A stretch of 64,000 bases of DNA from Huaxiibacter chinensis. GTDB taxonomy: Bacteria; Pseudomonadota; Gammaproteobacteria; Enterobacterales; Enterobacteriaceae. Both the position numbers and the translations under genes were made by a program. Numbering within the stretch: the stretch's first letter is position 1; each line of letters opens with the position of its first letter. The stretch is from positions 1,151,919 through 1,215,918 of the forward strand of contig NZ_JAJVHF010000001.1 of the NCBI RefSeq assembly GCF_022171985.1. The letters are read 5' to 3'. A model generated the notes under the pieces. It searched no databases and was not told the origin of the DNA. It worked only from the letters and a program-made list of their open reading frames with translations. This document shows, one piece after another, positions 31,083 through 41,223 of this stretch.

Positions 31083-31158
31083 TGGTGCCGATAATAGGAG
31101 TCGAACCTACGACCTTCGCATTACGAATGCGCTGCTCTACCAACTGAGCTATATCGGC
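31083..31158 (-). tRNA. thrW: tRNA-Thr (anticodon CGU)
   Basis: The 76-base minus-strand cloverleaf has acceptor arms GCCGATA/TATCGGC, encoded ACCA, D-arm GCTC...GAGC, anticodon loop TTCGTAA and T-arm GTAGGTTCGACTCC. It lies next to proA as thrW does in E. coli. Its 3' end serves as the island attachment site and is intact. Confidence 0.97.
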
Positions 31159-31195
31159 CCTGAGAGGCCGGTTACGAATGTAACCACGGGGCAAA

Positions 31196-31224
31196 AGAGT
31201 AGATCTAACGAGGTGATGCGTCAA
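31196..31224 (-). promoter_or_regulatory. Promoter of thrW
   Basis: On the minus strand TTGACG (31219-31224), a 17-base spacer and TACTCT (31196-31201) are followed by a GC-rich discriminator, as in stringently controlled stable-RNA promoters. They lie about 38 bases before the tRNA. Confidence 0.7.
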
Positions 31225-31269
31225 TGGCCTTGTGAATCAAACGCCTATTTTTGCATCACCCCGTTTTAT

Positions 31270-32523
31270 TTATGCGCGAATCGTATCATCACCAAAGCCG
31301 ATCCACTTGTAGGTGGTTAAGGCTTCCAGTCCCATTGGGCCACGCGCGTGCAGTTTTTGCGTACTGACGGCAACTTCTGCCCCCAGACCAAACTGTGCGC
31401 CGTCGGTGAACCGCGTTGAGGCGTTGATGTAGACCGCAGAGGAGTCGACCTCGTTGATAAAGCGATCGGCATTGCGAAGGGTGCGGGTCAGAATGGCGTC
31501 GGAATGCTGCGTACCGTGTTCACGAATGTGCGTAATGGCGTCATCCAGGTCGGCAACAATCTTCACGTTCAGATCCAGCGATAAATATTCGTCGTCATAC
31601 TGCACGTCCTTCACCGGTTCTACCTTCGCCGGGCCGTCTTTGAGCATCGCCAGTGCGGATGCATCCGCATGCAACGTCACGCCGCTCTCCGCCATCTTCT
31701 GGCTGAGCGCGGGTAAGAACGTCCGGGCGATATTCTGATGCACCAGCAGCGTTTCAACGGTGTTACAGGTGCTTGGACGCTGGGTTTTGGCATTAACGAT
31801 AATGTTTAGCGCCGGTTCGGTCTCGGCGCTTTCATCCACCAGGATATGACACACGCCGATCCCGCCGGTAATGACCGGTATGGTCGATTGTTCCCGGCAA
31901 AGCTTATGCAGGCCTGCGCCGCCGCGTGGGATGAGCATGTCGATATATTTATCCATGCGCAGCATCTCGTTGACCAGCGCACGATCGGGGCTTTCAATCG
32001 CCTGTACCGCGCCCGCGGGTAACCCGCACTCTTCCAGCGCCTGCTGAATCACTTTTACCGTGGCCGCATTGGTCCGCCAGGTCTCTTTGCCTCCGCGCAG
32101 AATCGCGGCGTTGCCGGTTTTCAGGCACAGTGATGCCACATCCACCGTAACGTTCGGACGGGCCTCGTAAATCACGCCGATAACGCCAAGCGGCACGCGG
32201 CGGCGTTCGATACGCAGGCCACTGTCAAGCAGACCGCCGTCAATCACCTGCCCGACCGGGTCGGCCAGATTGCAGACCTGGCGCACGTCGTCTGCGATAC
32301 CTTTCAGACGAGAAGGAGTAAGCGCCAGACGGTCGAGCATGGCTTCGCTCAGACCGTTGGTGCGCGCTTGTGCTACGTCTTCTTCGTTGGCACGCAGGAT
32401 CGCGGAGGATTGCGATTCCAGATAATCAGCGATTTTCTCCAGTACGCGATTTTTCTCGCGGCTGGAAAGGAGCGCCAGTTTGTAAGAGGCGGCTTTCGCA
32501 GCGGCACCCATTTGTTCCAGCAT
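31270..32523 (-). CDS. proA: ProA, glutamate-5-semialdehyde dehydrogenase (gamma-glutamyl phosphate reductase)
   Basis: This cytoplasmic NADPH-dependent enzyme reduces gamma-glutamyl phosphate to glutamate semialdehyde, the second step of proline synthesis. The 417 residues equal E. coli ProA. The catalytic cysteine is in R-P-S-T-C-N-T-V-E. It follows proB with a 10-base gap on the same strand, so the two form the proBA operon. Confidence 0.98.
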   Translation of the reverse strand: MLEQMGAAAKAASYKLALLSSREKNRVLEKIADYLESQSSAILRANEEDVAQARTNGLSEAMLDRLALTPSRLKGIADDVRQVCNLADPVGQVIDGGLLDSGLRIERRRVPLGVIGVIYEARPNVTVDVASLCLKTGNAAILRGGKETWRTNAATVKVIQQALEECGLPAGAVQAIESPDRALVNEMLRMDKYIDMLIPRGGAGLHKLCREQSTIPVITGGIGVCHILVDESAETEPALNIIVNAKTQRPSTCNTVETLLVHQNIARTFLPALSQKMAESGVTLHADASALAMLKDGPAKVEPVKDVQYDDEYLSLDLNVKIVADLDDAITHIREHGTQHSDAILTRTLRNADRFINEVDSSAVYINASTRFTDGAQFGLGAEVAVSTQKLHARGPMGLEALTTYKWIGFGDDTIRA

Positions 32524-32533
32524 GTTCGGCTCC

Positions 32534-33637
32534 TTAGCGAATAATCATATCGTCACGATGAACGGCAACCGGGCCATATTCATAGCCCAGAATGGCATCG
32601 ATTTGCTGCGAATGCTGACCCGCAATGCGGCGCAGCGCGTCGCTGTTGTAGCGGCTCACGCCGTGCGCGATATCGCGGCCAGCAAGATTACAGATGCGGA
32701 TCACTTCACCACGCGAGAAGTTGCCTGTCACGGTTTTGATTCCTTTTGGAAGCAATGAGCTTCCCCGATCCAGAATCGCCATGGTCGCGCCTTCGTCCAC
32801 GGTGATTTCACCCGCAGGCGGGGCGCCAAAAATCCAGCGTTTGCGATTCTCAAGCGGCGAAGCCTGCGCGTGAAAACGCGTACCAACGGAAATGCCTTCC
32901 ATGACGTCACCAATCACGCCAGGGCGGCTCCCTGCGGCGATAATGGTGTCGATACCCGCCCGACAGGCTACATCGGCGGCCTGGAGTTTCGTCCCCATTC
33001 CTCCGGTGCCCAGGCCGGATACGCTGTCGCCGGCAATCGCCCGCAGTGCGTCATCAATGCCAAAGACATCTTTAATCAACTCCGCCTCAGGGTTGTTGCG
33101 CGGATCTGCAGTAAACAGCCCTTGCTGATCGGTCAGGAGAAGCAGCTTGTCCGCACCCGCCAGAATAGCGGCCAGCGCAGAAAGATTGTCGTTATCGCCC
33201 ACTTTAATTTCAGCCGTTGCGACAGCGTCGTTTTCATTAATCACCGGAACGATATTGTTATCCAGCAGCGCGCGCAGCGTGTCGCGAGCGTTAAGGAAGC
33301 GTTCCCGGTCTTCCATATCGGCACGCGTCAGCAGCATCTGCCCGACGTGGATACCGTAAATGGAGAACAACTGTTCCCACAGTTGAATCAGTCGGCTTTG
33401 GCCCACGGCCGCCAGCAGCTGTTTGGAGGCAATCGTCGCGGGGAGTTCGGGATACCCTAAATGTTCACGTCCGGCCGCAATGGCGCCAGACGTGACGATC
33501 ACGATACGGTGACCTGCGGCATGAAGCTGTGCGCACTGGCGAACAAGCTCAACAATGTGGGCGCGATTTAGGCGGCGCGATCCGCCTGTTAAAACACTGG
33601 TACCGAGTTTTACCACCAGCGTCTGGCTATCACTCAT
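32534..33637 (-). CDS. proB: ProB, glutamate 5-kinase
   Basis: ProB phosphorylates glutamate in the first, feedback-inhibited step of proline synthesis. The 367 residues match E. coli. An amino-acid-kinase domain ([11 protein letters not shown] at the N-terminus, N-E-N-D-A-V-A in the middle) is followed by a C-terminal PUA domain from about residue 275. It is first in proBA and divergent from phoE. Confidence 0.98.
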   Translation of the reverse strand: MSDSQTLVVKLGTSVLTGGSRRLNRAHIVELVRQCAQLHAAGHRIVIVTSGAIAAGREHLGYPELPATIASKQLLAAVGQSRLIQLWEQLFSIYGIHVGQMLLTRADMEDRERFLNARDTLRALLDNNIVPVINENDAVATAEIKVGDNDNLSALAAILAGADKLLLLTDQQGLFTADPRNNPEAELIKDVFGIDDALRAIAGDSVSGLGTGGMGTKLQAADVACRAGIDTIIAAGSRPGVIGDVMEGISVGTRFHAQASPLENRKRWIFGAPPAGEITVDEGATMAILDRGSSLLPKGIKTVTGNFSRGEVIRICNLAGRDIAHGVSRYNSDALRRIAGQHSQQIDAILGYEYGPVAVHRDDMIIR

Positions 33638-33943
33638 GATTCTCTGCCGTTCAACAATAAGGGAAAATGATGTTAATCAGACGTTTTAACAGGACTCGGC
33701 CCCGTTGCCAACTGTCGTCGCACGCGGTGAACCACTTTGTTGCGCGGGATCAGGAAGCGTAGCGGCAGATTTTGACACTTTTATTACCGAAAAATTAAAA
33801 CTCACTTTTTTAAACATATTCCTGGTTTGTCATAAAAGTTTCACCCGCGAGCGATAAAACCCTTCCTGTTTTTCACGGGGTAATAAGCCGAATCTTATTG
33901 CTCAGCGAATATTAGCGCGTTTTAAAAAACATCAGGATTGAAA
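33638..33943. other. proB/phoE divergent intergenic region
   Basis: The 306 bases carry promoters for proB (minus) and phoE (plus). The Pho box at 33827-33844 is the clear site. The stretch 33775-33835 is AT-rich. No ORF or RNA gene is seen. Confidence 0.6.
33827..33844 (+). promoter_or_regulatory. Pho box of phoE
   Basis: TTGTCAT and GTTTCAC are separated by AAAA, the 7+4+7 pattern of the PhoB box (consensus CTGTCAT, four A/T, CTGTCAT; 6/7 and 5/7 matches). It lies 100 bases before the phoE start, as expected for PhoB activation under phosphate limitation. Confidence 0.75.
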
Positions 33944-34996
33944 ATGAAAAAGAGTACTCTGGCATTAGTGGTAATGAGCGTTGTGGCTTCAGCATCTGTA
34001 CACGCAGCAGAAGTTTTTAATAAGAACGGCAATAAACTTGACGTGTATGGCAAAGTAAAAGCAATGCACTACATCAGTGATGATGACGCTAAAGATGGCG
34101 ACCAGACTTACGTCCGTTTCGGCTTCAAAGGTGAAACTCAAATTAACGATCAGCTGACCGGTTATGGTCGTTGGGAAGCTGAGTTTTCCGGTAACAAAGC
34201 AGAGAGCGATGCCACGCAGAAAACCCGTCTGGCTTTTGCGGGTATTAAGCTGAAAGACTTTGGTTCATTAGACTACGGTCGTAACCTGGGCGCGCTGTAC
34301 GATGTGGAAGCCTGGACCGATATGTTCCCTGAATTTGGCGGTGACTCCTCAGGGCAGACAGATAACTTCATGACCAAGCGTTCAAGCGGCCTGGCGACCT
34401 ATCGCAACACCGACTTCTTCGGTGCGATTGATGGTCTGGACATGACGTTGCAGTATCAGGGTAAAAACGAAAACCGTGACGCGAAAAAACAGAACGGCGA
34501 CGGTTTCGGCACCTCTTTGACCTATGATTTTGGCGGCAGCGATTTCGCGATCAGCGGCGCGTATACCAACTCCGATCGTACTAACGCGCAGAACCTGCTG
34601 GCACGCGGTGAAGGCGAGAAAGCCGAGGCCTGGGCAGCGGGTCTGAAATATGACGCGAACGATATTTACCTGGCGACAATGTATTCTGAAACGCGCAATA
34701 TGACGCCAATTTCAGGCGGTTTTGCCAATAAATCACAAAACTTCGAAGTCGTGGCACAATATCAATTTGACTTTGGTCTGCGTCCGTCTCTGGGATATGT
34801 CCAGTCTAAAGGCAAGGATATTGAAGGCATTGGTGATGAAGATCTGGTGAAATATATTGATGTGGGTGCAACCTACTATTTCAACAAAAATATGTCTGCA
34901 TTTGTTGATTACAGAATTAACCAGATTGATGACGACAATAAATTAGGCGTGAGCAGCGACGATATCGTGGCGCTGGGGATGACCTACCAGTTCTGA
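33944..34996 (+). CDS. phoE: PhoE, phosphate-starvation-inducible outer-membrane porin
   Basis: This trimeric general porin of the OmpC/OmpF/PhoE family prefers anions such as phosphate. The 21-residue signal peptide ends SVHA and the mature protein starts [17 protein letters not shown] porin loop 3 with P-E-F-G-G-D is present, and it ends in the outer-membrane signature T-Y-Q-F. A TTG two codons earlier is open, but the ATG at 33944 has AGGA six bases upstream and fits the family (350 residues). The position next to proB and the Pho box distinguish it from OmpC or OmpF. Confidence 0.95.
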   Translation: MKKSTLALVVMSVVASASVHAAEVFNKNGNKLDVYGKVKAMHYISDDDAKDGDQTYVRFGFKGETQINDQLTGYGRWEAEFSGNKAESDATQKTRLAFAGIKLKDFGSLDYGRNLGALYDVEAWTDMFPEFGGDSSGQTDNFMTKRSSGLATYRNTDFFGAIDGLDMTLQYQGKNENRDAKKQNGDGFGTSLTYDFGGSDFAISGAYTNSDRTNAQNLLARGEGEKAEAWAAGLKYDANDIYLATMYSETRNMTPISGGFANKSQNFEVVAQYQFDFGLRPSLGYVQSKGKDIEGIGDEDLVKYIDVGATYYFNKNMSAFVDYRINQIDDDNKLGVSSDDIVALGMTYQF

Positions 34997-35013
34997 TGAG
35001 TGTTCAATAAAAA

Positions 35014-35043
35014 AGCCTGGCACATTTGCCAGGCTTTTTTTTT
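35014..35043 (+). terminator. Terminator of phoE
   Basis: A 9-bp stem AGCCTGGCA/TGCCAGGCT with loop CATT is followed by nine T, shortly after the phoE stop. Confidence 0.95.
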
Positions 35044-35044
35044 G

Positions 35045-35070
35045 CCGGGTGGCCACTTCGCCTGACCCGG
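35045..35070. repeat. REP-like palindrome after phoE
   Basis: The arms CCGGGT/ACCCGG with inner GGC/GCC form an imperfect hairpin between the phoE terminator and the end of crl. The core GCCGGGTGGC resembles the element at 18730-18754 and enterobacterial REP sequences. Confidence 0.55.
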
Positions 35071-35132
35071 ATGACATAACCGCACGTGACTGCTGGCCCG
35101 GTACACTCAGATCACCAGGCCATAATCAAAAC

Positions 35133-35534
35133 CTACGCCGTCAGTTTTACCGCTTCGCTGGAGAAGTTATCTGCAGGTTCAAACTTCAGCTCCAGGCTCG
35201 CCAAAAGCTGGCGCGCCTTGTCGTGAAACTCTTTCAGCGTGTGCTCCAGACGATCGATCACTTCCTGATCTTTGATACTGGTTTCTTGCCAGTTGCCGTC
35301 TTTGTTAAAAAGACCAAAGTGATAGCGATAGGTAAAGCGCTTCTCTTCTGCTTCCATTTCCATCCACCAGCCCCAAAACTCACGTTTTTCGGGTGCAGGC
35401 TTCACGTTGACGCAAACAGCCAGGCAATCGAAAAAAAAGCGATTCTCTTCACACTGCTCTTCCCGGATGTACGGGCCAAGCGCCATGAACTTCTTGATCA
35501 TTCTACTTTTCGGGTGTCCACTCGGTAACGTCAT
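35133..35534 (-). CDS. crl: Crl, sigma-S assembly factor
   Basis: Crl binds sigma-S and helps it associate with core RNA polymerase, favouring curli and stationary-phase genes. The 133 residues and the start [20 protein letters not shown] match E. coli Crl. The frame is open eight codons upstream, but the ATG at 35534 has AGGAGAT at ideal spacing. It has the conserved F-W-G-W-W-M-E-M-E segment. Confidence 0.97.
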   Translation of the reverse strand: MTLPSGHPKSRMIKKFMALGPYIREEQCEENRFFFDCLAVCVNVKPAPEKREFWGWWMEMEAEEKRFTYRYHFGLFNKDGNWQETSIKDQEVIDRLEHTLKEFHDKARQLLASLELKFEPADNFSSEAVKLTA

Positions 35535-35591
35535 TGCGATCTCCTTTTGTGAAGCCACAGTTGTACCAAACCAACAGAATTTATCAATCTC

Positions 35592-36836
35592 TTAACTAAA
35601 TCTCTTATCAATCCAGCGCGCAATCTCTATCAGCGCTTTGTCAAAGTTCTGATACACAGGACTGAACGGAACCTCAAGCAGCTTGCCTTCGGAAGATGAC
35701 GAGGTGATTAAACGCGACTCCTCTTCCGGGCTGAAAGGATCGTTTTTCCAGAAACCCGACAGCATAGGCGTAGGGCAACGACGCCCAAGAAGTCCCTGCG
35801 TTTTTAATGAATAGCGATTGAGTTCCACACGCAGGGCTTCATCAGAGGCGTCATGCATCCCCAGACGGCTGGCCAGCACGTCGAGATACATTTCAGGTAC
35901 GTTTGCCTGGCGTTGCGGATCGCTAAGCAGCGCATGTACTACCGGTCCCAGACAGGCCACCGCCTTCAGACGTGAGGATTCCAGATAGGCCAGACGAACC
36001 GCGACGTTGGCCCCAAAACGAAAACCAAACGCGGCGACGCGGGTATGATCCACCCAGGGAATGTTTTCGAGTGCTTTAAGCGCATGCTGGTGCAGGATGC
36101 TGGAGTCCTGCGTCAGCTTCCACTTCGAGGAGAAACCAATAGAGGGCATGTCCAGCGTTAACATGGCGATCCCTTTTGGCGCGAAATAGCGCTCAAACAG
36201 GCTGAAATAGTCAATCTGCAGGGAATCCAGACCACCGCACATCAGCACCGTCGGGAACGGGCCCTCGCCTTTTGGCATATGCAGGAAGCCGGTCACCGGC
36301 GCCCCGCCAGGGATGGCAAACTCAATTTCACGCATGTTGCAGGCCAAACGCTGAGCGGCCTCTTCATAGGCCCGGTTTGCCAGCGCCTGCGCCTGTTCGG
36401 CCAGGTCGTCGCCCTTCAGGTGCGGGTAGGCGGCGATGCTGTAAAGATTGGCGGCATGAAGCCAGTGTTTGCCGCTCAGCGCAGCATCCTCTTCCTGGCT
36501 GGCTTTTTGCTGCCAAATCATCGCCTGTGAGGCCCACTCATAGATCCAGTTGCCACCGCGATAACCCACGACGGTATCGTACAGATCGCCGTCCGTACGG
36601 TCGGCATCGCTCATGACGATGCGCGCCTGCACATCCAGAATTTCGCGAGGGTCGATGCCTCGCCAGATCCACATCAGGCGGTTAATCATGCGATACCAGT
36701 GCGGGACGTTTTTGCCGTCCAGCGTCGACTGCACGGAAGGTTGAACGCCTGGGTTGAAGCGACGCACCAGCGTCGACGTTTCGGGGTGTTTGAAACGGGG
36801 TTTGAACAGGGTTTCGCTAAGATTCGCCTGGGTCAT
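35592..36836 (-). CDS. frsA: FrsA, esterase / fermentation-respiration switch protein
   Basis: The 414 residues equal E. coli FrsA (YafA), an alpha/beta-hydrolase that binds unphosphorylated EIIA-Glc and was reported to shift metabolism towards fermentation. The hydrolase core is visible ([11 protein letters not shown] nucleophile-elbow region near residue 270). It lies between crl and gpt as in E. coli, with a terminator separating it from gpt. Confidence 0.96.
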   Translation of the reverse strand: MTQANLSETLFKPRFKHPETSTLVRRFNPGVQPSVQSTLDGKNVPHWYRMINRLMWIWRGIDPREILDVQARIVMSDADRTDGDLYDTVVGYRGGNWIYEWASQAMIWQQKASQEEDAALSGKHWLHAANLYSIAAYPHLKGDDLAEQAQALANRAYEEAAQRLACNMREIEFAIPGGAPVTGFLHMPKGEGPFPTVLMCGGLDSLQIDYFSLFERYFAPKGIAMLTLDMPSIGFSSKWKLTQDSSILHQHALKALENIPWVDHTRVAAFGFRFGANVAVRLAYLESSRLKAVACLGPVVHALLSDPQRQANVPEMYLDVLASRLGMHDASDEALRVELNRYSLKTQGLLGRRCPTPMLSGFWKNDPFSPEEESRLITSSSSEGKLLEVPFSPVYQNFDKALIEIARWIDKRFS

Positions 36837-36892
36837 TGCGCGTTGCCTCCATGAATACGTGACATAGAAGCCATTGTAACGCGCCAGGCGCT

Positions 36893-36924
36893 AAAAAGAA
36901 CAACGCCCGGCATAACCGGGCGTT
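36893..36924 (-). terminator. Terminator of gpt
   Basis: A 9-bp stem AACGCCCGG/CCGGGCGTT lies about 22 bases after the gpt stop on the minus strand and is followed by TTCTTTTT. Confidence 0.8.
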
Positions 36925-36945
36925 AAAAATAATTTCGTAACGGAA

Positions 36946-37404
36946 TTAACGGCCTGAGATTGGCGGTACAAAGACCACGCCCATATCCCACGGTTGCTCA
37001 ATCCAGGTATCCTGCGGGATATCAATCACATAATCGTCTACCAGCGGTTTGCCCGCAGGTTTAGCGAAAATGGTGACAAAATGCGCGCGTGGATACATTT
37101 CGCGAATGGCAACGGCAGTGCCACCGGTATCAACCAGATCGTCAATCACGATGAAGCCTTCGCCATCGCCTTCAGCGCGTTTCAGCACGGTCAGCTCACG
37201 CTGGTTATCGTGGTCGTAGCTGGAGATGCAAACGGTATCGACATGACGAATACCCAGCTCACGTGCCAGCAGTGCTCCCGGTACCAGACCGCCACGGCTT
37301 ACGGCGATAATGCCTTTCCACTGCTCGGATGGCATCAGGCGTGCGGCCAGTTTGCGTGCGTGAATCTGCAACATGTCCCAGGTGACGACGTATTTTTCGC
37401 TCAT
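36946..37404 (-). CDS. gpt: Gpt, xanthine-guanine phosphoribosyltransferase
   Basis: This cytoplasmic, membrane-associated salvage enzyme converts xanthine, guanine and hypoxanthine with PRPP to nucleotides. The 152 residues match E. coli Gpt. The PRPP-binding motif reads [14 protein letters not shown] at about residues 83-96. It is divergent from pepD. Confidence 0.98.
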   Translation of the reverse strand: MSEKYVVTWDMLQIHARKLAARLMPSEQWKGIIAVSRGGLVPGALLARELGIRHVDTVCISSYDHDNQRELTVLKRAEGDGEGFIVIDDLVDTGGTAVAIREMYPRAHFVTIFAKPAGKPLVDDYVIDIPQDTWIEQPWDMGVVFVPPISGR

Positions 37405-37664
37405 GTGAAGTGTCCCAGCCTGTTTTTATACGGCTTAAAAAGTGTTCGAGGGGGAAATAGGTTGCGCGAGATTATAGAGATCTGACGCACTAAAAACCAG
37501 TGTTTAGCGGTGCGCGCCGGAGTTTTTACTTGCTTTATGCTAGCGGCAGGCAGAGAAAGTGGTATTCTCAACCTCATCTCGCAAGCCCGACTTGTGGTGA
37601 CTATTAACCTGCTAACCCTGTGACCTGCAAGCCTGTTTGCTGCGTCATGACAAGGAGACTTATC

Positions 37665-39122
37665 GTGTCTGAACTGTCTCAATTATCTCCACAGCCGCTG
37701 TGGGATATTTTTGCCAAAATTTGTTCCATTCCGCATCCGTCCTATCATGAAGAACAGCTTGCCGAACATATTATGGGCTGGGCGAAGGAAAAAGGCCTGC
37801 ACGCCGAGCGCGATCAGGTGGGCAACATTCTGATTCGCAAAGCGGCCACCGCCGGTATGGAAAACCGTAAACCGGTTGTACTGCAGGCGCACCTGGACAT
37901 GGTTCCGCAGAAAAATAACGACACCGTGCACGACTTCACCAAAGATCCGATTCAGCCTTACATCGACGGCGAGTGGGTGAAGGCACGTGGTACGACTCTG
38001 GGCGCAGATAACGGCATCGGTATGGCTTCTGCGCTGGCCGTGCTGGCTGATGACCGCGTTGAGCATGGTCCACTGGAAGTGCTGCTGACCATGACCGAAG
38101 AAGCCGGTATGGACGGCGCGTTTGGTCTGCAGGCTAACTGGCTGCAGGCGGACATCCTGATCAACACCGACTCAGAAGAAGAAGGCGAGATCTACATGGG
38201 TTGCGCGGGCGGGATTGATTTCATCTCCACCCTGCCCCTGTCCCGTGAAGCGATCCCTGCCGGTTTCCAGACCTTTAAGCTGACGCTCAAGGGCCTGAAA
38301 GGCGGCCACTCCGGTGGTGATATCCACCTGGGCCTGGGCAATGCCAACAAACTGCTGGCGCGCTTCCTGGCAGGCCATGCGGCTGAGCTGGATCTGCGTC
38401 TGGTCGATTTCAACGGCGGTACGCTGCGTAACGCAATCCCACGCGAAGCCTTCGCCACCGTCGCGGTGCCTGCTGCGAAAGCGGACGAGCTGAAAAAGCT
38501 CTCCAGCGTTTATCTGGATATCCTGAAAAACGAGCTGGAAGCAAAAGAGAAAAACCTGAACGTCGTGCTGGAATCCGTCACAACGGATAAAGCAGCGCTG
38601 ACGGCCACGTCTCGTGACAGCTTCGTTCAGTTGCTCAACGCCACGCCGAACGGTGTGATCCGCAACTCTGACGTGGCGAAAGGCGTGGTTGAAACCTCAC
38701 TGAACGTCGGCGTAGTGACCATGACGGACGACAGCGCAGAAATCATCTGCCTGATTCGTTCTCTGATCGACAGCGGCAAAGAGTACGTGGTGAGCATGCT
38801 GGAGTCGCTGGGTAAACTGGCTGGCGCGAAAACGTCTGCTAAGGGTAGCTATCCAGGCTGGCAGCCGGATGCAAGCTCTCCGGTGATGGCGCTGGTGCGT
38901 GAAACCTATCAGCGTCTGTTTAACAGCACGCCAAATATCCAGGTGATCCACGCGGGTCTGGAATGTGGTCTGTTCAAAAAGCCGTACCCGGATATGGATA
39001 TGGTCTCTATTGGGCCAACCATTACTGGCCCACACTCTCCGGATGAGCAGGTGCATATCGAAAGCGTGGGCCATTACTGGACCCTGCTGACCGAACTGCT
39101 GAAAGCGATTCCGGCGAAGTAA
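37665..39122 (+). CDS. pepD: PepD, aminoacyl-histidine dipeptidase (peptidase D)
   Basis: This cytoplasmic zinc dipeptidase of the M20 family cleaves Xaa-His (carnosine-type) and other dipeptides. The metal-binding H in Q-A-H-L-D-M, the D in L-G-A-D-N-G-I-G and the T-E-E-A-G segment are present. The frame is open from 37620, but the GTG at 37665 follows AAGGAGA and yields V-S-E-L-S-Q-L-S-P-Q-P-L with 485 residues, the E. coli length. Confidence 0.97.
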   Translation: MSELSQLSPQPLWDIFAKICSIPHPSYHEEQLAEHIMGWAKEKGLHAERDQVGNILIRKAATAGMENRKPVVLQAHLDMVPQKNNDTVHDFTKDPIQPYIDGEWVKARGTTLGADNGIGMASALAVLADDRVEHGPLEVLLTMTEEAGMDGAFGLQANWLQADILINTDSEEEGEIYMGCAGGIDFISTLPLSREAIPAGFQTFKLTLKGLKGGHSGGDIHLGLGNANKLLARFLAGHAAELDLRLVDFNGGTLRNAIPREAFATVAVPAAKADELKKLSSVYLDILKNELEAKEKNLNVVLESVTTDKAALTATSRDSFVQLLNATPNGVIRNSDVAKGVVETSLNVGVVTMTDDSAEIICLIRSLIDSGKEYVVSMLESLGKLAGAKTSAKGSYPGWQPDASSPVMALVRETYQRLFNSTPNIQVIHAGLECGLFKKPYPDMDMVSIGPTITGPHSPDEQVHIESVGHYWTLLTELLKAIPAK

Positions 39123-39161
39123 TGCCTCTGCTGCCCGGTTTAACGGGGCGGCAAATAATAC

Positions 39162-39187
39162 GCCTGGGCTCACGCCCGGGCTTTTTT
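39162..39187 (+). terminator. Terminator between pepD and dinB
   Basis: An 8-bp stem GCCTGGGC/GCCCGGGC with loop TCAC is followed by six T, 40 bases after pepD. It lies just before the convergent dinB stop. Confidence 0.9.
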
Positions 39188-40244
39188 ATAGCCCAAGGAC
39201 CAGCTGCCGTTCCAGCTGCGGGTCCAGCAGCGTAACGTGCAAGCCCACCAGCCTAACCCCGCGACCGCCACGCCGTTCTTCCCAGGCTTTCCTGGCCGTG
39301 GCAATCAGATCGTCTTTGCTCAGACGCGGCCAGACGTGCTCCTGAGTCGTTTGCTGAAAATCGTTGAATTTGAGTTTTACCCCCTGCCGTGCAATGAGCA
39401 GATCCGGTTTGACCTTTGCCAGCCGACGTTCCAGCTCCGGGTAAAGTTGTTCCACGATGATCGTCTCGCAATCGGACCATTCATGAATATCTTCTGCCAG
39501 GGTGCGTTCCACGCCAACCGATTTGCGCAAGCGCTCGCTGTTTACGTCACGCTCATCTATGCCCTGGCTGCGCTCCCATAACACGCGACCAAACTTGCCA
39601 AAGCGCTTGAGAAGCATAGCCAAATCGCTTTTCTGCACATCTTCGCAGGTGCGTAACCCCATACTTTCTAGCTTTGCCGCAGAGACTTTTCCGACGCCGG
39701 GAATTTTGCTGAGCGGCAGTGTTTTCAGAAAAGCGGGTACCTCGTCCGGGGTGATGACGTATTGACCATTGGGTTTGTTGAGGTCGGAGGCGATTTTAGC
39801 GAGGAATTTCACAGGGGCGATCCCCGCGGAGGCCGTCAGCTGAAGCTCATTGAAAATCGTCTGGCGGATCTCCTGGGCCATCAGCGTGGCGGAGCCGTGG
39901 CAGTGCAGGCTGTCCGTCACGTCAAGATAGGCTTCGTCCAGCGACAGAGGTTCAATTAACGAGGTGTAGCGCGAAAAGATATCGCGAATGCCGGCAGAGG
40001 CTTCTTTATACGCATCAAAGCGGCCGGGCAACAGCGTAAGATGAGGGCAGAGTTTAAGCGCCATTGCGGTGGGCATGGCGCTGCGCACGCCAAATTTACG
40101 CGCCGGATAATTGGCCGTGCTGATTACGCCGCGTTTGACGCGACTGCCGCCGATGGCAATGGGGATATCCCGCAATGCAGGATTATCCCGCATCTCCACG
40201 GCAGCAAAAAAGCAGTCCATATCGACATGGATTATTTTGCGCAT
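39186..40244 (-). CDS. dinB: DinB, DNA polymerase IV (translesion, Y family)
   Basis: The 352-residue polymerase has the catalytic acidic sites [11 protein letters not shown] and S-L-D-E-A-Y-L-D-V, a little-finger domain and the C-terminal beta-clamp motif Q-L-V-L-G-L. It performs error-prone bypass of N2-guanine adducts and is SOS-induced. Upstream is a near-perfect LexA box. The E. coli dinB operon partners yafNOP are not present; dinB is flanked by pepD and dpaA. Confidence 0.97.
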   Translation of the reverse strand: MRKIIHVDMDCFFAAVEMRDNPALRDIPIAIGGSRVKRGVISTANYPARKFGVRSAMPTAMALKLCPHLTLLPGRFDAYKEASAGIRDIFSRYTSLIEPLSLDEAYLDVTDSLHCHGSATLMAQEIRQTIFNELQLTASAGIAPVKFLAKIASDLNKPNGQYVITPDEVPAFLKTLPLSKIPGVGKVSAAKLESMGLRTCEDVQKSDLAMLLKRFGKFGRVLWERSQGIDERDVNSERLRKSVGVERTLAEDIHEWSDCETIIVEQLYPELERRLAKVKPDLLIARQGVKLKFNDFQQTTQEHVWPRLSKDDLIATARKAWEERRGGRGVRLVGLHVTLLDPQLERQLVLGL

Positions 40245-40261
40245 CGTAAGCCCTCACTCAT

Positions 40262-40281
40262 CACTGGATAAGTATACAGTA
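40262..40281 (-). promoter_or_regulatory. LexA (SOS) box of dinB
   Basis: CTG (40264-40266), ten bases and CAG (40277-40279) form the CTG-N10-CAG LexA core, reading TACTGTATACTTATCCAGTG on the minus strand, 18 bases before the dinB start. It closely resembles the E. coli dinB box. Confidence 0.9.
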
Positions 40282-40482
40282 AGCCAATAAGAGTTGTGAA
40301 TGAATTAGATGACGCGCAGAAATTCCTTTATTAAGAAAAACTATTTTGTAAACTCACCGGATCGCTATTGCGAAAATCTATAGCGGTGCTAATGTGAGCG
40401 CTCCTAATCCAGATAATTCTGATTTCGGGTCTCTTTTGCCGTCCTGGCAAGTTGGTTTTAGCTTTATCAAGGAACTTGTAGT

Positions 40483-41223
40483 ATGCGTAAAATCGCATTG
40501 TTCATTGCGATGCTTCTGATACCGTGCGTTTCGTTTGCGGGGCTGCTCAGCAGCAACAGTTCAACAACGCCTGTCAGCAAAGAATATAAACAGCAGTTAA
40601 TGGGATCGCCGGTTTATATTCAGATCTTCAAGGAAGAGCGCACTCTCGATCTGTATGTCAAGATGGGCGAAACCTATCAACTGCTTGATAGCTACAAGAT
40701 TTGTAACTATTCCGGCGGTCTGGGTCCAAAACAGCGTCAGGGCGATTTTAAAAGTCCGGAAGGATTTTACGACGTTCAGCGCAACCAGCTAAAGCCGGAC
40801 AGCCGCTTCTATAAAGCGATCAATATCGGATTCCCGAACGCCTATGACCGTGCACACGGTTACGACGGAAAGTATCTGATGATCCACGGTGCCTGCGTCT
40901 CCGTTGGGTGCTATGCCATGACCGACAGCGGTATCGATGAGATCTTCCAGTTTGTGACCGGTGCCCTGGTCTTTGGCCAGACGAGCGTGCAGGTCAGCAT
41001 CTATCCGTTCCGTATGACCGATGCCAACATGGCGCGCCACAAGTCATCTTACTTTGCCGATTTCTGGAAGCAGTTAAAACCGGGCTACGATTACTTCGAG
41101 CAGACCCGCAAACCGCCGGTGGTCTCAGTGGTTGACGGGCGTTACGTGGTCAGCAAACCGCTGAGCCATGAAGTGGTCCACCCGCAGCTGGCGTCAAACT
41201 ACGCGCTCCCCGAGGCAAAATAG
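40483..41223 (+). CDS. dpaA: DpaA (YafK/LdtF), YkuD-family peptidoglycan meso-DAP amidase
   Basis: The 246-residue periplasmic protein (same as E. coli) has a signal peptide ending VSFA and the L,D-transpeptidase-fold active site [12 protein letters not shown], the second cysteine being catalytic. In E. coli it releases Braun lipoprotein from peptidoglycan rather than forming cross-links. The last 30 bases overlap the convergent yafJ end. Confidence 0.95.
   Translation: MRKIALFIAMLLIPCVSFAGLLSSNSSTTPVSKEYKQQLMGSPVYIQIFKEERTLDLYVKMGETYQLLDSYKICNYSGGLGPKQRQGDFKSPEGFYDVQRNQLKPDSRFYKAINIGFPNAYDRAHGYDGKYLMIHGACVSVGCYAMTDSGIDEIFQFVTGALVFGQTSVQVSIYPFRMTDANMARHKSSYFADFWKQLKPGYDYFEQTRKPPVVSVVDGRYVVSKPLSHEVVHPQLASNYALPEAK

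Larger units (their letters stand above)
27702..31099. mobile_element. Decayed integrative element at tRNA-Thr (thrW)
   Basis: The element is bounded on the right by the 3' end of thrW (GGTGCCGATAATAGGA at 31084-31099 in plus orientation) and on the left by GGTGCGATAATAGGA at 27702-27716, the same sequence with one base missing. Between them lie an integrase N-terminal fragment beside the tRNA, broken phage genes, an AT-rich DUF262 gene and long stretches without good frames. Base composition drops well below that of the flanking genes. In E. coli K-12 the same tRNA is the CP4-6 attachment site, so the site is a known target for P4-type integrases. No complete integrase remains, so it cannot excise by itself. 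Confidence 0.8.
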
